A stretch of 5,378 nucleotides of DNA from assembly GCA_031263265.1 (NCBI GenBank), contig JAISGE010000207.1, positions 1 through 5,378 on the forward strand. The letters are read 5' to 3'. The DNA comes from Treponema sp. (GTDB lineage Bacteria > Spirochaetota > Spirochaetia > Treponematales > Breznakiellaceae). Below, in pieces: positions 1 through 5,378 of this stretch. The notes beneath the pieces were generated by a model. It ran no database searches, had not been told where the DNA came from, and saw only the letters and a list, made by a program, of their open reading frames with translations. Both the position numbers and the translations under genes were made by a program. Each line of letters opens with the position of its first letter. The first letter of the stretch is position 1.

Positions 1-372
1 AAGATAAAAGACTCCATAGATAAGATAACGGAGTCAACGAACGAGGTCTTGTTGCACTTTGAGGCCATAAGCGAGGGGATACAGACGGTAACGGAGCAGG
101 AGCGGAACGTCCGAGGTGCAATGGAAGAGCAGGGGATGGGGAGTAAGGCGGTGCTTGATTCTATAGGAAGCCTGAGCGAGATCACCGGGGAGGTGAAGCG
201 GAGTGCTACGGAGATGTTGGGAGGCAGTCGTGAAGTGATAGAGGAGAGCAAGGTGCTTGAGCGAATCACCTCGGAGATAGGGAATGGGATGCAGGAGATG
301 GCGAGCGGCGCGGAGCAGATAGACACGGCGGTTAGTCAGGTGAATAACATAAGCGGGGAGAACAAGAAGTAG
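1..372 (+). CDS. Methyl-accepting chemotaxis protein, C-terminal fragment (5' end outside window)
   Basis: The frame is open from base 1, so the gene begins upstream of the window; 123 codons are visible. The residues form a long, charged, heptad-patterned helix rich in Glu, Ser and Ala (for example AMEEQ, EMASGAEQID and VNNISGENKK). In MCPs this is the returning helix of the cytoplasmic hairpin, distal to the CheA/CheW-binding tip, and it carries methylation-region style Glu/Gln pairs. The tip itself lies upstream and cannot be seen. The frame closes with TAG at 370-372, directly after ENKK. In spirochaete MCPs the ENKK segment normally runs on to a short tail ending in EVSRFKV, and exactly such a tail follows the TAG in the same frame (373-414), ending at TAA 415-417. 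The gene therefore either carries a late nonsense mutation, is read through, or contains a sequencing error. MCP family is confident; ligand and sensor type cannot be told. Confidence 0.85.
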   Translation, partial: KIKDSIDKITESTNEVLLHFEAISEGIQTVTEQERNVRGAMEEQGMGSKAVLDSIGSLSEITGEVKRSATEMLGGSREVIEESKVLERITSEIGNGMQEMASGAEQIDTAVSQVNNISGENKK

Positions 373-417
373 ATAGAGCAGCTTATTCTTGAGGTTTCCC
401 GGTTCAAGGTTTCCTAA
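373..417 (+). pseudogene. In-frame remnant of the MCP tail beyond an amber codon
   Basis: The 14 sense codons after TAG 370-372 translate as IEQLILEVSRFKVS and stop at TAA 415-417, with no frame change from the upstream MCP. The EVSRFKV ending is the usual terminus of treponemal MCPs as I know them. The segment is therefore best read as the original C-terminus, separated by a single substitution (for example CAG or AAG to TAG). It has no start codon or ribosome binding site of its own. Confidence 0.6.
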
Positions 418-490
418 TCCGCAAGGGCAGCGTAAGTTTGAGTCTTAGAAACCCACTGGTTTGTTTGAGGGGACTAGCATAAACAGTACG

Positions 491-536
491 TTATGGTGTA
501 CCATGTAATAAAGTTTATATTTTATACTACAAGGAA
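491..536 (+). promoter_or_regulatory. AT-rich promoter-like patch with a small palindrome upstream of the MCP gene
   Basis: An AT-rich stretch holds -10-like hexamers TATATT (516-521) and TATACT (523-528). Just upstream is a perfect inverted repeat, ATGGT-GT-ACCAT (493-504), at about the position of a -35 element or an operator. No good -35 hexamer is present at the right spacing. A ribosome binding site-like AAGGAA follows at 531-536. This would give a leader of roughly 110-120 bases before the MCP start at 648. The palindrome is short enough to occur by chance, so the call is tentative. Confidence 0.3.
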
Positions 537-542
537 TAGCAG

Positions 543-614
543 ATGAGTAAGTCTTTTTGCCTTGGTAAAAATATTACATACCCCCCCCCCCCCCCCCCCA
601 TCAAATTGGTGTAG
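543..614 (+). other. Possible 23-codon leader ORF that reads through the poly-C tract
   Basis: ATG 543 is preceded by AAGGAA (531-536) at suitable spacing. The frame gives a 23-residue peptide in which most of the C tract is read as six consecutive Pro codons, and it ends at TAG 612-614, 33 bases before the MCP start. Polyproline runs are known to slow ribosomes. The frame equals that of the MCP gene but cannot fuse to it because of the TAG. Nothing in the peptide resembles a known family, and it may be fortuitous. Confidence 0.2.
581..599 (+). repeat. Homopolymeric tract of 19 C (poly-G on the opposite strand)
   Basis: Nineteen consecutive C residues end 48 bases before the ATG of the intact MCP gene. 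Tracts of this length change by slipped-strand mispairing, and in Treponema pallidum poly-G/C tracts near promoters are known to phase-vary expression. Here the tract lies outside the MCP reading frame, so any effect would be on transcription, leader structure or leader translation. One arrangement puts it between a weak TTACAT (574-579) and TCAAAT (601-606), a 21-base spacer whose length would vary with the tract; this is speculative. The exact count may also be affected by sequencing error. Confidence 0.9.
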
Positions 615-634
615 GGATGCTGTCTGTCTTGGGT

Positions 635-641
635 AAAGGAG
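635..641 (+). promoter_or_regulatory. Ribosome binding site of the MCP gene
   Basis: AAAGGAG lies six bases before ATG 648. It fixes that start; the only earlier in-frame stretch begins after the TAG at 612-614 and offers no ATG, GTG or TTG in frame. Confidence 0.85.
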
Positions 642-647
642 CTCGTA

Positions 648-2744
648 ATGCAGCGTAAAAAGCCCTCTTTCGCCTTTCTGTTTACCGCAGTGTGTTTAAG
701 CATCATCGTCTTACTTACCCTGATCTTATCCCTAGTCTCGTTTATGAGTCTGCGTAAGGTTTCCTATACGCACCTTGAAGGGATAACCGAAGAAAACACC
801 CTCCGTATCCGCGAGGGGGTTACGGGTATGCTGGCCCAGTATACCACGCTCTTACACACGACCACCGTGGGAGTGGCTTCTCTTTTGCATGCGGGTCCCC
901 CACCAATCCAGGATATGCATGAGTATCTGGTACAATGTATGGCGGCGTTGCCAGATGTATCCTTTCTCTATTATACCAGTAATGTCCTCTATACTGAGCC
1001 GGGAGGCTACGCGGTGTTTAGCCCTGAATGGACTCCTCCTCCCAGTTGGAACAATACGGATCGCCCCTGGTTTATCCTTGCCAAACAAGCTCAGGGAAAG
1101 GTTGCTTTCACGGATCCCTACATAGACCCCGCTACAGGCAACCTGGTGCTGGCCATGTCAAAAACCATGTTTGATGCCGACGGGCAAGAAGACATAGGGG
1201 TTGTTTCAGAAGAGATTACCGCGAACTTCTTGGGAAGCATCGTCAATGCCAATGCGTTTATGGCGGAGCAGCAAACCTTTTTGATTACCCATGAGGGCTT
1301 GTTCATTACCAATCCCGATGAAAGCGCGGTAATGCAAAAGAATTTCTTTACCGAACTGGGCTTGGAACGCTACCGCGCTTCGGTTTTGTCCACAAACTCC
1401 TTCTCTGCGCTGGATACGGAAGTGTTTATTGCTTCTTCTTTCATACCAGAGGCGAATTGGCATCTGGTATCGATCATACCGGCGGATACTATCTTTGCGG
1501 ATACTAACCGCGTTCTCACCAAGATACTCTTCATCGGGGCGAGTCTCTTTGTCCTTGCGGCTCTGGCATCTTTGGTATGCACGAAGATCATCCTAAAACC
1601 TCTGGCCTACCTTAAATCTTATGCTACGATAGTAGCCGGTGGGGACTTTTCCGGCACGGTTCCTGACTATGGTACTGCCGAAGCCTCCGGTCTTTCAGCA
1701 GGTTTTAATGCCATCAACGAACATATCTCCACCCTGGTCAGAAATATCTCAGGTTCCTTTGAACGGATGCGTATGCAAGGAAGCGAACTCAAGCAGGTGA
1801 TTGATAGGTCCTCCACGGCTGCCGCAGAGATTGTAGAAGCCATTCACGATGTGGATCAACGCGTCAAAGAAGAAGCCGGCATGGTCGGTAAGACCGTGGC
1901 CCAGATTGACGATAAGATTCTGGCGCTTAACACCTTGATTCAAGAGCAGGCCGTGCAGATAAACTCCTCCGCTTCCGTCATAGAAACCATGATCGCCTAT
2001 AACCGGGAAATGCAGGGGCAGATCACGGCCTTAAACAGCAGGATACAGAGCCTGATGAACAGTTCCCAGTCCGAGCATGAACAGATCACCAGTTCAACCA
2101 AGGTGGTGCAGCAGATTGGGGAAGATTCGGCGAACTTGGCGCTTATGAACAAGACCATTGACGATGTAGCGGGGCAGACCAACCTCTTGGCTATGAACGC
2201 GGCCATTGAAGCGGCGCACGCTGGGGAGTCAGGCAAGGGCTTTGCAGTGGTAGCGTCTGAGATTAAAAAGCTGGCCGAGACCACTGCAGCCCAGGCCAAG
2301 GGTTCAAGCGGCACCTTGGGGGAGATTCAAAAGCGTATTACCGAGATTGCCTCATTGTCGGGTCGTATAGAAGGAGCCTACACTCAAACAAACGGCTTGA
2401 TTCTGGAGAGTAACAAGGTGGTAGAAGAGGTTAAACGGGCGATGGAAGAGCAAGCAGGGCGATCCCAGCAGGTGCTGGAGCGGCTTAAGCAGATACAAGG
2501 GATCACGGACAAGGTGAAGACCGAGGCGGAAAACATCAAGCGTGAAGCGGATACCTCGCGGCACATGAGTGCCAAGTTATCGGACATGAGTGTGGTGATC
2601 CAGGGGCGGGTGAGTGAGGTGGTGTGGAGCACCGAACAGGTATTTGCCGCATCCCAACAGGCCCATGGGTCTGTGGAGGAGAACGGCAGGGGCCTGGATG
2701 CCTTGGACGAGGCGATTCGCCGTTTTACCGTAAGGAAAAGCTGA
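648..2744 (+). CDS. Methyl-accepting chemotaxis protein with dCache-like sensor domain
   Basis: This is a complete 698-residue chemoreceptor of ordinary MCP length that should sit in the inner membrane and control the CheA-CheW kinase and so the flagella. A basic N-terminus (MQRKK) is followed by membrane helix 1 (about 8-34). The periplasmic sensor (about 36-288) carries the dCache hallmark pieces DRPWF (138-142) and TDPYID (155-160). Membrane helix 2 spans about 291-311, followed by a HAMP region (about 312-366) with the conserved Pro at 317. A long coiled-coil signalling domain runs to the end. The hairpin tip is near 504-544 and is strongly canonical (QTNLLAMNAAIEAAHAGE, then GKGFAVVASEIKKLAE). 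The C-terminus FTVRKS resembles, but departs from, the EVSRFKV tail of the MCP upstream, and no CheR-docking pentapeptide is visible. The start is set by AAAGGAG at 635-641. Expression may depend on the C19 tract just upstream. The ligand is unknown; the acidic residue in the GVV-x-x-D-I motif is Glu (189), so binding of a standard amino-acid ligand is uncertain. Confidence 0.96.
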   Translation: MQRKKPSFAFLFTAVCLSIIVLLTLILSLVSFMSLRKVSYTHLEGITEENTLRIREGVTGMLAQYTTLLHTTTVGVASLLHAGPPPIQDMHEYLVQCMAALPDVSFLYYTSNVLYTEPGGYAVFSPEWTPPPSWNNTDRPWFILAKQAQGKVAFTDPYIDPATGNLVLAMSKTMFDADGQEDIGVVSEEITANFLGSIVNANAFMAEQQTFLITHEGLFITNPDESAVMQKNFFTELGLERYRASVLSTNSFSALDTEVFIASSFIPEANWHLVSIIPADTIFADTNRVLTKILFIGASLFVLAALASLVCTKIILKPLAYLKSYATIVAGGDFSGTVPDYGTAEASGLSAGFNAINEHISTLVRNISGSFERMRMQGSELKQVIDRSSTAAAEIVEAIHDVDQRVKEEAGMVGKTVAQIDDKILALNTLIQEQAVQINSSASVIETMIAYNREMQGQITALNSRIQSLMNSSQSEHEQITSSTKVVQQIGEDSANLALMNKTIDDVAGQTNLLAMNAAIEAAHAGESGKGFAVVASEIKKLAETTAAQAKGSSGTLGEIQKRITEIASLSGRIEGAYTQTNGLILESNKVVEEVKRAMEEQAGRSQQVLERLKQIQGITDKVKTEAENIKREADTSRHMSAKLSDMSVVIQGRVSEVVWSTEQVFAASQQAHGSVEENGRGLDALDEAIRRFTVRKS

Positions 2745-2825
2745 GCCAGGAGTGGGAAAGATGTTTGTATTTTTTCTTTAACTACTCGTTACCTAGCCGC
2801 TGAGGGCTATTCTATGACAGTGGTC

Positions 2826-2854
2826 TTTAATGAATCTTGTCTTTAGGGTATAGT
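2826..2854 (+). promoter_or_regulatory. Candidate promoter of the glycosyltransferase gene
   Basis: TATAGT (2849-2854) matches five of six bases of a sigma-70 -10 element, and TTTAAT (2826-2831), a weak -35, lies 17 bases upstream. Transcription would begin near 2861, about 20 bases before ATG 2881. The prediction favours ATG 2881 over the upstream TTG 2854, which would not be in the transcript. It is based on hexamers alone. Confidence 0.4.
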
Positions 2855-2880
2855 TGAGCATAGGAAAACGACAAAGAAAG

Positions 2881-4185
2881 ATGAAAATAGCGATGTTTAC
2901 AGATGCATATTGGCCTCGGGTGAATGGAGTAACGGTTTCGGTGGAATCTTTTTCCCGTGCGCTCATACGCTTGGGGCATGAGGTGATGGTTATTTGCCCT
3001 TTTTATCCTGAGTCATCGGTGGTGGGCCGTCTATCCGCAGATGAGAACAGGCATACGCATGATAAAAAGGAACCCCTGGTGATTCGGGTACCTTCCATGC
3101 CCGTGATTATTTCAAAAGAAGACCGGATGGCGAAATTTCATAAGTGGTTCTGGGTAGCCAAGCAGATCGAACAGTTTAATCCTGATATCATGCATATTAA
3201 TACGGAATTTGTGATTGCCGAATTTGGGTTTCAATATGCTTGGCTGCATACCCTGCCGGTGGTGTATACCTATCATACCCTCTGGGAAGATTATGTGGCG
3301 AATTATATCCCCTTGGTTCCCACGTTTTTATTGCGGTTCATTATACGGGGGATCAGTAAAAACATCGTAAAGCGGGCCCAGGTAGTCCTGGTTCCCTCGG
3401 TGCAGATTCAGGAACTGATTAAGAAATACCGGATAAAAAAGACCTGTTACTTGTTGCCCACCGGTATAGAGGCCCAGTTATTTAACCCCGATGCCCGGGA
3501 AGTCGCTTGCTTTCGGGAACTGCTCATCCAAAAGTACCCGCAGCTTGATCACAAACGCATCCTCTTGTTTGCCGGCCGTATTGCCAAGGAAAAAAACCTT
3601 GATTTCTTGCTGAGCCTTGCGCCCAAGATTATCGCCAAACATCCTGAGACGGTCTTTTTATTGGTCGGGAATGGGCCTGATCTGTATTACTATCAGGAGG
3701 AATGTGCCCACTTGGGGATTATGGAGCATTGCATTTTTACCGGCTATCTTGACCGGGAGGATTTAGCCCTGACCTACCAGGTAGCTGATATCTTTGTGTT
3801 TCCCTCGTTGACCGAAACCCAGGGGCTTGTAACCATCGAAGCCATGCTATCCGGCATTCCCGTGGTAGCCATTGGTGCTATGGGGACCCTCATGGTGATG
3901 AATGGCGATAACGGCGGTTTTATGGTCAAAAATGATGCCCAGGAGTTTATGCAGCGGGTCTTTGATTTACTGGAAGACCCGATCCTCTATAAGCGCAAAG
4001 TAGCGGAAGCAAAACACTATGCCCAGAAGTGGAGCATTGATACGCTAACGGTAAAACTACAGACCATTTACCAGGATACCCTGACTACATTCAAACAGGA
4101 TCCCCGGGTACGGCGTTCAATTAAAACCGGCGTATATCTAAAACACTTAAAAAAGTGGCAAGAAAGAGCCGGTAGATCCTATTGA
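2881..4185 (+). CDS. GT4-family glycosyltransferase, possibly diacylglycerol glycosyltransferase-like
   Basis: A 434-residue GT-B fold enzyme of the retaining GT4 family, which moves a sugar from a nucleotide-sugar donor. The N-terminal acceptor-binding Rossmann domain opens with MKIAMFTDAYWP and NGVTVS (15-20), the pattern of the MgtA/1,2-diacylglycerol 3-glucosyltransferase group, and has YHT near 131-133. The C-terminal donor domain has AGRIAKEKN (231-239), LLVGNGPD (260-267) and the E-x7-E motif at E312 and E320, followed by the SGIPVVA stretch (324-330). No membrane helix is evident; the basic tail (KHLKKWQERAGR) could help binding to an acidic membrane surface. ATG 2881 is chosen because homologs typically begin MKIA-x-F and a promoter-like element sits just upstream. 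A TTG at 2854 would add nine basic residues that I do not consider native. The Shine-Dalgarno is poor (AAAGAAAG, 2873-2880). A role in membrane glycolipid synthesis is inferred from family resemblance; transfer to another lipid or polysaccharide is possible. Confidence 0.88.
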   Translation: MKIAMFTDAYWPRVNGVTVSVESFSRALIRLGHEVMVICPFYPESSVVGRLSADENRHTHDKKEPLVIRVPSMPVIISKEDRMAKFHKWFWVAKQIEQFNPDIMHINTEFVIAEFGFQYAWLHTLPVVYTYHTLWEDYVANYIPLVPTFLLRFIIRGISKNIVKRAQVVLVPSVQIQELIKKYRIKKTCYLLPTGIEAQLFNPDAREVACFRELLIQKYPQLDHKRILLFAGRIAKEKNLDFLLSLAPKIIAKHPETVFLLVGNGPDLYYYQEECAHLGIMEHCIFTGYLDREDLALTYQVADIFVFPSLTETQGLVTIEAMLSGIPVVAIGAMGTLMVMNGDNGGFMVKNDAQEFMQRVFDLLEDPILYKRKVAEAKHYAQKWSIDTLTVKLQTIYQDTLTTFKQDPRVRRSIKTGVYLKHLKKWQERAGRSY

Positions 4186-4239
4186 TTCGGGGGGAGTACT
4201 GCTTGCACTGGACGGGCTGTGGTACTATTGTTTTACCCC

Positions 4240-4269
4240 ATGCAGGGGGCTCTGCACTACGCTCTGCAT
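4240..4269 (+). repeat. Small inverted and direct repeats between the glycosyltransferase and cas6
   Basis: ATGCAG (4240-4245) is inverted as CTGCAT (4264-4269), and GCAG (4242-4245) can also pair with CTGC (4252-4255). The octamer GCTCTGCA occurs twice, at 4249-4256 and 4261-4268, one helical-turn-like 12 bases apart. Two alternative hairpins are therefore possible. No T run follows, so it is not a convincing intrinsic terminator. It could be an operator or a leader structure for the cas genes, or chance. The rest of the 139-base gap shows no further gene and no strong promoter hexamers. Confidence 0.3.
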
Positions 4270-4324
4270 GAATTATAGAGGGTAGCCAAATACTTGCCTA
4301 TGTAGTAGAGTACGCTAGGTTTGT

Positions 4325-5251
4325 ATGCGGTTATCCTATAAAAAGGTCAGCTTTACCCTTGCCTTTACCCAAAAAATACCCTTCCCCGTACCTCCTGCCT
4401 TTGTCCTCAGAAGCGTCGTCGGTAGCCAGCTCCGCCGTCTCTGCTGCGTCTCCCCGAAAACCCGCTGCACCGAATGTATGTCCAGCCAGTCCTGCGCCTA
4501 TGGGTTTGCCTTTGAGTCTATCCTCCCCAAAGACAACCAGGTACTTAAAGGCAGAGACCGAATCTCCCACCCCCTCATACTGGAAACCGAACCATTCGAC
4601 CGCCTCATGACGGATTCCCTGGACTTCCAGCTGATTTTCCTCGGTGCAGCGGTTACTGCTCTTCCCTATTTCTATTCCGCCTTACAAGATGGAGGGAACG
4701 CAGGGGTGCTCAAAGAACGATACCCTTTTAGGATCACCGATGTACGGGATGGCAGCCGTTCCCTCCTCTTACATGAGCATACCCTGGATACTCGGTCTGA
4801 AACCAGCCTCTGGGAATATCCGGTGGAACATACTGAACCGCAAGAGCAGGGTATACGGAAGACCCTTATGCTGCGGCTTAGGTCGCCCCTCCGGTTCAAG
4901 ACCGGCGGCAGGTATACCGGCACGTTTAGCGCCGGCGAGCTTGCCTTGAGCCTTCACCGGCGGGCCCAGACGCTCTGTTCTCAATACGGCCTCAATGACG
5001 GTTCCGTTCCCGTGCCGGGATCTGCACCGGGCTGGGAGATTACGGAGAACCATCTTGCCTGGCAGGATTATACGCATTACTCGGCCCGGCAGAAACAGCC
5101 TATGCACCTGGGAGGACTTACCGGGCACCTGACGCTATCCGGGGTCTTTACCCCCTACGAATACGCATTGCTCCGTTTTGCGGAGCTATTTCATGCCGGT
5201 AAAAACACCGCCTTTGGCCTGGGGAAAATCGATATATGGGAAAAGGGGTAA
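4325..5251 (+). CDS. cas6: Cas6 CRISPR pre-crRNA endoribonuclease (RAMP family)
   Basis: A 308-residue RAMP protein that should cut CRISPR precursor RNA within the repeats to give guide RNAs, here probably for a type III effector. The order of motifs fits the Cas6 family with the Pfam PF10040-type C-terminal domain. LRSVVGSQLRRLCC (28-41) leads into a Cys cluster (C40, C41, C48, C51, C57) followed by YGFAFE. Then come FQLIFLGAAVTALPYF (101-116), the LRLRSPLRFK strand (183-192), DYTHYSARQ (248-256), and two Gly-rich stretches, LGGLTGHLTLSG (262-273) and GKNTAFGLGKI (292-302), typical of RAMP RNA-binding loops. Histidines such as H251, H261 and H290 are visible, but I cannot assign the catalytic residue. 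ATG 4325 is the first possible start, as an in-frame TAG lies at 4316-4318; the ribosome binding site is weak (TAGG). A Cas10-like gene starts 12 bases after the stop, indicating an operon. Family assignment is strong; the subtype depends on genes beyond the window. Confidence 0.88.
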   Translation: MRLSYKKVSFTLAFTQKIPFPVPPAFVLRSVVGSQLRRLCCVSPKTRCTECMSSQSCAYGFAFESILPKDNQVLKGRDRISHPLILETEPFDRLMTDSLDFQLIFLGAAVTALPYFYSALQDGGNAGVLKERYPFRITDVRDGSRSLLLHEHTLDTRSETSLWEYPVEHTEPQEQGIRKTLMLRLRSPLRFKTGGRYTGTFSAGELALSLHRRAQTLCSQYGLNDGSVPVPGSAPGWEITENHLAWQDYTHYSARQKQPMHLGGLTGHLTLSGVFTPYEYALLRFAELFHAGKNTAFGLGKIDIWEKG

Positions 5252-5252
5252 G

Positions 5253-5258
5253 AAGGAG
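5253..5258 (+). promoter_or_regulatory. Strong ribosome binding site of the Cas10-like gene
   Basis: AAGGAG lies five bases before ATG 5264 and starts directly after the cas6 stop codon (5249-5251). It is far stronger than the cas6 site, so the large downstream subunit could be translated better than Cas6 from a shared transcript. Confidence 0.8.
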
Positions 5259-5263
5259 AAACT

Positions 5264-5378
5264 ATGGAAGGGACCTATGAGGAAATTATCCTAGCAGCAT
5301 GGCTGCACAGAACCGGAACCTTGTTTCGAGGGGGCTCGGTACCCGCAGCGGGTTTGCCCAGGGAGGTACGCCCTGAGG
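5264..5378 (+). CDS. cas10: Probable Cas10/Csm1, N-terminal fragment (3' end outside window)
   Basis: Only 38 codons are visible; the gene runs off the window. The opening MEGTYEEIILAAWLH followed by RTGTLFRGG lines up with the start of type III large subunits (Csm1/Cas10), which usually read E-x-x-x-LAALLHDIGKFYQR and begin the HD nuclease domain. Csm1 is the scaffold of the type III-A interference complex. Its HD domain cuts single-stranded DNA, and its Palm domain makes cyclic oligoadenylates. Here the motif reads H15-R16 instead of His-Asp, and the Lys three residues on is Thr19, so the HD site looks inactive. Position right behind cas6, with a strong Shine-Dalgarno, supports the call. 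The Palm GGDD motif cannot be checked. A different HD-fold protein is possible but less likely. The call rests on a short match and context. Confidence 0.65.
   Translation, partial: MEGTYEEIILAAWLHRTGTLFRGGSVPAAGLPREVRPE

Noticed and set aside
449..462. Hairpin AAACC-CACT-GGTTT after the first MCP as a terminator
   Set aside because: The stem is five pairs, mostly A-T, and only a short broken T stretch follows; too weak to call.
1997..2314. 105-codon open frame on the minus strand inside the MCP
   Set aside because: Antisense of the highly conserved MCP hairpin tip, whose codon pattern keeps the opposite strand open; no sign of selection for it.
2794..2809. Hairpin TAGCC-GCTGAG-GGCTA after the second MCP as a terminator
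   Set aside because: A five-pair stem without a T run. It may help stop transcription but does not meet the usual pattern of an intrinsic terminator.
2854..2880. TTG start for the glycosyltransferase, adding nine residues
   Set aside because: It follows an in-frame TAG (2851-2853) directly, overlaps the predicted -10 element and adds a basic stretch unlike family N-termini; ATG 2881 gives the expected MKIA opening.
4331..4610. Open frames overlapping the 5' part of cas6 on both strands (ATG 4359 on +, and 4570 to 4331 on -)
   Set aside because: Low-complexity Ser/Pro/Ala or Gly-rich translations without ribosome binding sites, fully inside the well-supported cas6 frame.
4769..5128. 119-codon open frame on the minus strand inside cas6
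   Set aside because: Shadow of the cas6 frame: no family resemblance, no Shine-Dalgarno, Arg/Pro-rich composition typical of antisense frames.
4186..5378. CRISPR repeat array or tRNA gene near cas6
   Set aside because: No regularly spaced repeat of 25-40 bases and no cloverleaf or TTCGA-type T-loop was seen in the gap or the window end.

Overview
The window reads as a piece of a spirochaete chromosome, most likely a Treponema-like species with about 50% GC. This rests on the methyl-accepting chemotaxis protein (MCP) tail ending in EVSRFKV, an MCP next to a long homopolymeric C tract, and a GT4 glycosyltransferase of a kind I associate with treponemes. It is inference from recognised sequence style, not from a search. 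All recognisable genes lie on the + strand.

Layout. (1) Bases 1-372 are the 3' end of an MCP whose frame closes with an amber codon; the same frame then continues for 14 more sense codons that look like the normal conserved MCP tail, up to a TAA at 415-417. (2) Bases 418-647 are a non-coding leader with an AT-rich promoter-like patch, a possible short leader ORF and an uninterrupted run of 19 C (581-599). (3) Bases 648-2744 encode a complete 698-residue transmembrane MCP (dCache-like sensor, HAMP, signalling hairpin). (4) After a 136-base gap with a plausible promoter comes a 434-residue GT4 glycosyltransferase (2881-4185), probably an envelope glycolipid enzyme. (5) After a 139-base gap with small repeats comes a Cas6 CRISPR RNA endoribonuclease (4325-5251). 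Twelve bases after it, with a strong ribosome binding site, is the start of a gene cut off by the window edge that looks like the N-terminus of Cas10/Csm1.

Functionally these are three blocks: chemotaxis receptors, one envelope glycosyltransferase, and the entry to what looks like a type III CRISPR-Cas operon (cas6 then cas10). No CRISPR array is inside the window. The points most worth checking are the C19 tract ahead of the intact receptor (possible phase variation), the amber codon near the end of the first receptor, and the apparent loss of the HD nuclease motif at the start of the Cas10-like protein.
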